From Hypericum androsaemum (lineage: Eukaryota; Streptophyta; Magnoliopsida; Malpighiales; Hypericaceae), in assembly GCA_963995505.1 (NCBI GenBank), contig OZ023181.1, positions 16,984,221 to 17,048,220 of the forward strand: 64,000 nt of DNA. Direction: 5' to 3'. Below, in pieces: positions 57,737 through 64,000 of this stretch (its first letter is position 1; each line of letters starts with the position of its first letter). The position numbers and the translations under genes were made by a program. The notes under the pieces are model-generated. The model was not told the origin of the DNA. It saw only the letters and a list, made by a program, of their open reading frames with translations, and made no database searches.

Positions 57737-59192
57737 TTATTTTTTTTATTTAGACCACCTCGTATAGACATTGTCAGATAATATAGGTTTAATTCAGAGA
57801 AACATTTAATATTGTGTCCATTTTCATTCGTGGCCATCTTTTCTTTACTTTGTGGCCGCGAAATATGCGTCGTCTCATATTTATCCCTGTATTATGTCCA
57901 TATTCGGTGATACGTTCCTTCTTTTTGAATATCCAGTTTCCCTGTATTTAGAAATTCGATAATGCTATTTATATTCACCGTCCACCAATTATCTCCGATA
58001 AACTAGGTAAATGCAAAAATCGTAGAGATGCTGCCATTATGCGCATTAATCAAGGGATCGGCCAATCTAGAGTCCTAATACTTATATTCCTCTCTTCCGA
58101 AATCATGTACTACTAAAAAAATACATCAACTAAGTTATTATAATTTAATTATATAAATACAACAGTATTAAACTTGATAAGCAGGGTTTTCTTCTAATTT
58201 AAGATTTTGCCGATTGAGTTTTAGATTTTTCTATCCAATAAACATTCGATAACATGTTTTTCGGTTAAAAAGAAAATATAACTAAGTTATCAAAAAAAAA
58301 TGTTTACAACGGCAAATGCGCACCAAAAACAATGATAAATTGGAACCGCCGTAATCAGTCTTTTTCAATTTATACCACTTGGTATCAGACGACTAATTCA
58401 AATCGAGTCGGTTAAATTTTTTGAAAAATAACGAAACTCTTTCAACAAATATTTAAAACAGTTTCATACTCTAGGACTTAAATTTAAGATCTGTTAAGCT
58501 AGAACAATATCATAGATAATTAATATTAAGTACATAAAAATTAATTACATAGAAAACTCTGGATGGAGAGAGGGTGGGCCGATGCACTGGCGCTTGAAAG
58601 TCTCAGGAACAATCAATCATATACGCAGAATCGAATTGTAAATCAGCTGCACTCTTTCCTCTGTAGCCGTATTGGGCGGACAAAAGTGAGGCAACATTGG
58701 GAACGTGAATTCTGATCCAAATGTCCACAACATATCATCATGGATAAACTGGATAGGATGTGCAGAACCGTGGTCGATTTCTGTTTGATCTCTGCATGTG
58801 ATCCCCTCGTTAATTTTTCGGTTACCAAAAATGCGCCAATAGGATGTTTCATTGTAGAACAGAAGAGGGAGTAGTTAATTGGATTCTCGCGATATCTAGA
58901 TCGAGACTAAGTATATTTAGTGAATTGCTCTTGGTTTGGATAATAAGAAAAAATTAATATAATCACTTTGTGTTTTCGTCTTTATTTTTTTTTTAGAAAC
59001 CGAGGAGCGGAGTGCCCACTAATCTTTATTAACCACGTGCTGAAACATTAGAGCGTGTACATTGAGGTAGACTAGCCCCATTCATATCATCTAAATATAC
59101 GTCCATGCAAAAGCCAAAAGGCACATCAGAAAAAACATAAGCATAATCTATAGTCAAAGCATAATCTTTATAGGTTGACACACATTTATAAC
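57737..59192. other. intergenic, includes dispersed repeat copy 3
   Basis: 58330-58510 weakly resembles the repeats at 785 and 46155. A GC-richer block at 58560-58860 has an open minus-strand frame without recognisable domains. No gene is called. Confidence 0.35.
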
Positions 59193-60408
59193 TGTCACGA
59201 CTCGATAATAGAAGTGACAAACGCCCGAGGATTAAATATCTCGTAAGGCACCAGATTTATTATATGAAAAACTTTCAATATTCGAATGTAAATAACCTTA
59301 AAATTAAATACGACAGAAAATCCGAATGTAAATGCAAGCTTCCGCCATTTATTGAAAAATCCTACGATGCATGCAGTCCCCTCAACGAACTCCTACTCAT
59401 GATCTGTAGCCCCACGATCTGAAAAACACATACAGAGACACTAGTGGTGAGTCATAAACTTAGTAAGCGGATAACGATCACATCAACAAATAATCAATAC
59501 CACTCGCAAATGATCACAAACCAACTCAAATTAACAGAAACGATGGCAGAACGAAGCTCCGGAGTCCACACATATCATGTCGGGATCCTCGTGGGGCACA
59601 GATAAATACCCCCCGTTCCTGCAAGGCGGGCCCATTAGACGGAAGGGTATCCCCTCTACGAGTCCAGATAGTCTACATACTCCCAGTCCATTCGATCACA
59701 TATACCTCAGGTTACCCCCGGTAGCCCCTTAAACGATATGTGCGAACCATGAGGCCCAATTGGTATGGGACAATCCCGCATCTCAAAACATAATCAAACA
59801 CATCATAGATTTCGGACAGAATTATTAACAACTTTTGGACAGAATTATCAATAAATTCTGACAGAATCTATTTACCTCGTATAGTCGTTAACCTCGATCT
59901 CTAATCTGACGTCATCCTACAGTCCTATGCGTAGCCCTATATGAAAATAGTGTTAATCCTGAGAGAAAGGAACACGTACTTAGGGTCGAGAATGATGATG
60001 TTGAGACTTACCCTCTGATCTTTAAATCATTGGCTCGTTCCCCCGATGTTCTCCTATTTGCTGAATCTTTTTCTCCACCTTTTGGAAACAGATTTGTGAG
60101 TCTCCCATCAATACACACAAATTAGGTCAAGGAGGTACGAGCTTACCCTTTATCCCCAGCGAGTCTCTTAAGGTCTCGTCCGCCTCTACCATGCTCTTTT
60201 GGGTCTAAATGTCCTCCTCACCTTCACAGTATGGGGAATTTCATGAGAAATTTTAGGAGGCAGTAAAGAGAACGTCCAGCTTCTATTTAAAGATGATTTA
60301 CATCCCAAAACCCTAGTTTTCTCCCCAAGCAGCTAGGGTTTGGTGGTAATTTTTCATATGGTCTCCAGATTTTAATAACTTATCACTTAGGTTTATTCAG
60401 TTCTTACA
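59193..60408 (-). repeat. Ty3/gypsy 3' LTR, 1216 bp
   Basis: On the minus strand it starts 'tgtaagaac' after a purine-rich tract 'tggagggaggga' (60409-60420) and ends 'cgagtcgtgaca' (TG...CA). The gypsy integrase end lies directly upstream in the same orientation. A C-run (60421-60441) next to the tract may be miscounted. Confidence 0.85.
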
Positions 60409-60469
60409 TCCCTCCCTCCACCCCCCCCCCCCCCCCCCCCCGCGCCTAAATAAAGTTTGTCCTTAAACT

Positions 60470-61394
60470 TACTTGTGTGGTCGAACAGGTACGGATATTT
60501 CTCCTTCATTTCTGAGCGTAGTTCACATATGGCCTATCTCTCTTTCCGTGTGATTACTCCACTGTACTTTGACATATTCAATTGTCCTTTTTCGGAGTTG
60601 TTGCAGTTTGAAGTCCACGATCCTCAATGGCACTTCATCGTAACTCACATCGGGACGAACCTCTATGGGGATTTCTTGCACCACCTGACCTTCTCTCGGA
60701 ATGTACTTCTGTAGCATAGACACATGGAACACATCATGTATTCCTGCCAGAGTCTGAGGTAAAGTTAATCGGTATGCCAATTTCCCAATTCGCTCGACAA
60801 TATCGACTGGTCCAATATAACGCGGACTTAATTTCCTTTGACTCCAAACCTCTGAATGCCCATGGTAGGCGAAACCAACAAAAATACATGGTCTCCGATC
60901 TCAAATTCTACCTACCTGCGGCGTCAGTCTGCAAATTACTTTTGTCGATCTTGAGCTGCTTAAATTCGACTTCTTATCACTGGCACCTTCTCAGTTAACT
61001 CTCTAAACATCTTCGAGCCGAGGATCTCCTTCTCTCCTATCTTATTCAAACTGATGGGCGACCGATACTTCCTGCCATAAAAAGCCTCATACAGGGCCAT
61101 CCCTATGCTTGCCTGAAAATCGTTATTATAAGCAAACTCTACCAATGGCAGATGTCCTTCCTAGTTTCCCCCGAAGTCTAATACACAAGCCCTTAGCAGA
61201 TCCTCCAATGTCTACATCACCCTCTCGGATTGCCCATCGGTTTAAGGGTGAAAGGTGGTGCTAAATTATAATTTTGTCCCCAAAGCCTTTTGAATACTAC
61301 CCCAAAATTTGGACAAAAATCTCGTGTCCCAGTCTGAAGTGATGCTTATTGGAATCCCATGGATACGTCTATTGCAGTATTGGATTGCACTATA
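60470..61394 (-). pseudogene. Ty3/gypsy integrase and C-terminal remnant
   Basis: Minus-strand reading gives 'TSDWDTRFLSKFWGSIQKAL' (61280-61350, the DxxF/TSDRD block of the core), a 'TDGQSERV' region (about 61245), 'LVEFAYNNDFQASIGMALYE' (about 61090-61150) and 'AYRLTLPQTLAGIHDVFHVS' (about 60720-60780), the usual end of chromovirus-type pol. Stops and frameshifts are present. The sequence is cut at 61394 by the copia LTR. Confidence 0.88.
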
Positions 61395-62465
61395 TGTTGA
61401 GAATCTCACATCAGTTAAAAACACAGGGGACAAGTTTATAAGTGTAAAAAATCTACCACCCCTTTGCTTTAAAGTTTTGGGTTGGATATGAAAATTTAGT
61501 TGTTACCCGGAGGATGGTGTACTTGATTAGGATCTAAAGTCGAGGCAAGAGTTTAACTTTTTCTGCATAAGAGAATATTGCCCCATATTTAGTGCTTACG
61601 GACTTTGGCAATCGTCCCCAAGATACAATGACTTTCTTACTTCAAGTTTGTAGCACAACGACTTTGGAAGCCTCGGCAAATTTTTGGATACTCGAAACTT
61701 TCTTGAGAGAGAGAGAGAGAGTAGAGAACAACTATTGCTAAAGAAATATTATACAAGAAGTTGTTGTGATGATTTGGAAGTGAGGGGGGCAGACCTATTT
61801 ATAGGCTACGGAGGGTTGGAAGCAGGCACTTCCGAGGGGCACGAATATGGCCTGACCAGCCCTCTAGACACTCCTTCGGCCAGCCAGTTTGCTCGTGACT
61901 CTTCGGTGGACATTCTGGATAAGCACCATTTCGGCTAGGCATATACTCGCACTCATTCCTGAGGCACCCTTCGGCAACCTGTAGCTTTCCAGAATCGGGC
62001 AAAAATCTTAAGGCTCTCCCAGCTCCTCGCGATGTTGTGTACGTGAAAAGTGCATCTTAAAGAGCCCAATGCGCCTCAAGTTGCCCAATGCGCTTTAAGC
62101 GCCTAATACGCCATGCACACATGCACGTGCGCGTGTACACTCGGATGGTGCTTCATACCATTCTCGCATCATGTCTGAGTTACCTTTCCAGGTGGTCCAC
62201 TCATTCATAGCTACCAAAAGAACACCTCCTTATAAAGTGAGTCTTCTTTGCTTCCACTTCCTATGTGGGATTGGTGTCCCATCCCACCTTGGAAATTTCA
62301 TACTTAAATTATAACTTTAGGCATTAATTTTTCATTCATCCGAAATTAGATTTGAGAAAATAAATACACTAGAATTATATATACGAAACATAGATTCCAA
62401 AATTATAACTTAATTTAATTTTTATCGAATGAAAAAATCAAACAAAATTCGGTCAATTTTTAACA
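61395..62465 (-). repeat. copia 3' LTR, 1071 bp
   Basis: On the minus strand it starts 'tgttaaaaattgacc' after the purine tract 'catgtgagaaat' and ends 'gtgagattctcaaca'. A TATA element 'cctataaatagg' (61794-61805) would drive transcription. The LTR sits inside gypsy integrase sequence. Confidence 0.85.
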
Positions 62466-64000
62466 ATTTCTCACATGAATGATGATTAATGCATGGCGAC
62501 ACTTTTAAGAAACTTCTGATGAATTATTATTACATCGAGATAGTTAGCTTACAGTTTTGAACCTTCTCTAGTAAGATACTTTCAGATTTACTTATTGTTC
62601 AGTGAACGCGATGTCTTGAACTGGTCAGCTTTTGATGTAAACCCAAACAATAATACTTACACAATAATATCTCTAATATCCTTAGTTCTCACGTTGTGTC
62701 CATTTCGACCATGGACCTTATCTTGAATTCATAAGTATTTTTTCATTTGAAGCGGCCTCACTTCACACTTATATAGGTGATCTCCTATCAGAAGTATCCT
62801 GCCATACCCTACCTTTATCTGGTATAAGAATTATTAAAAACGTAGATGTTTAACCCTAACCGTGCCTTTGCAGGTTAATACTTGGTTAGCTTTTGAGAAT
62901 GGGATGAGTTCCATGTAATCATCTTAACCATCCCTAACTTAGTTATCTCATTGAACCAAGTTTGGGGGATCTCTACTCATCATGGTTGAGTTACCGCTAT
63001 GAACATTTTTAATATGTAGATTTTGACCCCATTCCTCTTACTGCATTATAAAATTGATCTCTATTGATTCCTTTCGTCAAAGGATCAGCTATGTTGTCTT
63101 TGGACTTCACATAATCAATAGTAATAATACCATTAGAGATCAATTTTCTAACGGTGTTATGTCTCCTACAGATGTGTCGAGACTTACCATTGTACATAGT
63201 ACTCTGTGCTCTCCCGATTGCTGACAAGCTATCACAATGTATTAATACAGGAGACAAATGTTTATTCCAATAAGCAATATCCTTTAGAAAATTTTTGAGC
63301 TATTCAGCTTCTTCTCCAGCTTTATCTAGTATTATAAACTCTGACTTCATAGTGGATCGAGCTATGCATGTTTATCTTGAGGATTTTCAGGACACAGCTC
63401 CTCCACCTATGATGAACACGTAACCACTAGTAGATTTGGAGTTTTTAGTGTCCGATATCCAATTTGTATTACTGTATCCTTCCAATGCAGCTAAATTAGT
63501 ATAAAGTATGTCATAGTTCAAAGTATATTTTAGCTATTTTAGAACCTTTTTCAGTGCTAGCCAGTGATCCTTTTCTGGATTGCTTGTGAATCTACTAAGC
63601 TTGCTAACTGAATATGCAATATAATATCAAGGCGGGTACAATTTGTCAAGTACATCAGGCTCCTAATGATACTTGCAAATTTCTGTTGAGATACTGGGTC
63701 CCCTCTATTTTTAGCTAAATATAGATTCAGGTCTACCAGAGTCTTAGCCAAATTTTGTTGAGTACATTCTTAACATAATGAGATTGTGACAAGATGATTT
63801 TTTCAGTCGTCCTAGAGATTTTGATCTCTAGTATGACATCAGCTATACTTGTATCTTTTATGTCATGTCAAAGTTGTTCCTTAACTTGTTGTCAGTTTTC
63901 ACGATAAAATCATTATTGCTTCCCATGATTAGCATGTCGTCTACATACAGACATACCATCACGCAAGTATTAAGTGTGCCTTTAATGTATATACATTTAT
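62466..64000 (-). pseudogene. copia reverse transcriptase and RNase H, running off the window
   Basis: Minus strand: 'CLYVDDMLIMGS' with the YVDD catalytic box (63930-63970), RT C-terminal part 'KFASIIRSLMYLTNCTRLDI' (63557-63751) and RNase H 'LIHCDSLSAIGRAQS' and 'SKDNIADPLTKG' (63009-63257). Stops such as the one after 'NNFDMT' show decay. 62466-63008 is the 3' untranslated part before the LTR. The 5' half lies beyond the window. Confidence 0.9.

Noticed and set aside
58643..58852. Minus-strand open frame in a GC-richer block
   Set aside because: No domain recognised; two frames are equally open, so coding is not supported.

Overview
This window is nuclear DNA of a flowering plant, most likely a eudicot. 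It has intron-rich genes with GT-AG introns, AT-rich intergenic DNA, and many plant-type LINE, copia, gypsy, hAT and Mutator sequences. I could not assign a genus.

Four host genes stand out. In order they are a PIP-type secreted-peptide precursor (4.9 kb, +), an MRG chromodomain protein (9.7-14.9 kb, +, 11 exons), an HMA1-type chloroplast P1B-ATPase (22.3-28.3 kb, +, 13 exons) and an intronless subgroup-22 R2R3-MYB (43.3-44.1 kb, -). From memory, the Arabidopsis genes PIP2, MRG1, HMA1 and MYB73 are consecutive chromosome 4 loci (At4g37290, 37280, 37270, 37260). The window therefore looks like a conserved four-gene block stretched by transposons. The genes are functionally unrelated (immune peptide, H3K36me reading, plastid metal transport, stress transcription factor), so the link is ancestry and not a pathway.

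The spaces between genes are layered transposons. Left of MRG are a 5'-truncated LINE with an intact target-site duplication, a SINE-like tRNA-derived unit, and hAT and LTR fragments. Between MRG and HMA1 are a hAT MITE, a 4.8 kb Mutator-like element (MULE) with exact 9-bp TSDs that hosts a 3.6 kb non-autonomous LTR retrotransposon with chimeric ORFs, and a LINE fragment inside a hAT-like repeat. Between HMA1 and MYB is a LINE whose 5' part is inverted (twin-priming layout), into which two TIR elements with exact 9-bp TSDs inserted. One of these is a Pack-MULE carrying the 3' end and 3' UTR of a MYB gene very like the intact MYB 11 kb away. Also there are a decayed MULE transposase cut by a copia LTR, and another long-TIR element holding a fourth MULE between direct duplications.

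Right of MYB there are no recognisable host genes. I see a LINE remnant split by a perfect-TSD hAT MITE, a decayed copia element with both LTRs, two LTR copies in inverted orientation, a second minisatellite-bearing TIR element, a third exact-TSD MULE, and a copia element (running off the window) inserted into a gypsy integrase. The most unusual objects are the Pack-MULE next to its probable donor family, the gene-transducing LTR element, the paired minisatellite TIR elements, and two splice-site oddities (a likely GC-AG intron in MRG and a splice acceptor made inside a 46-bp triplication in HMA1). All alignments were made by eye.
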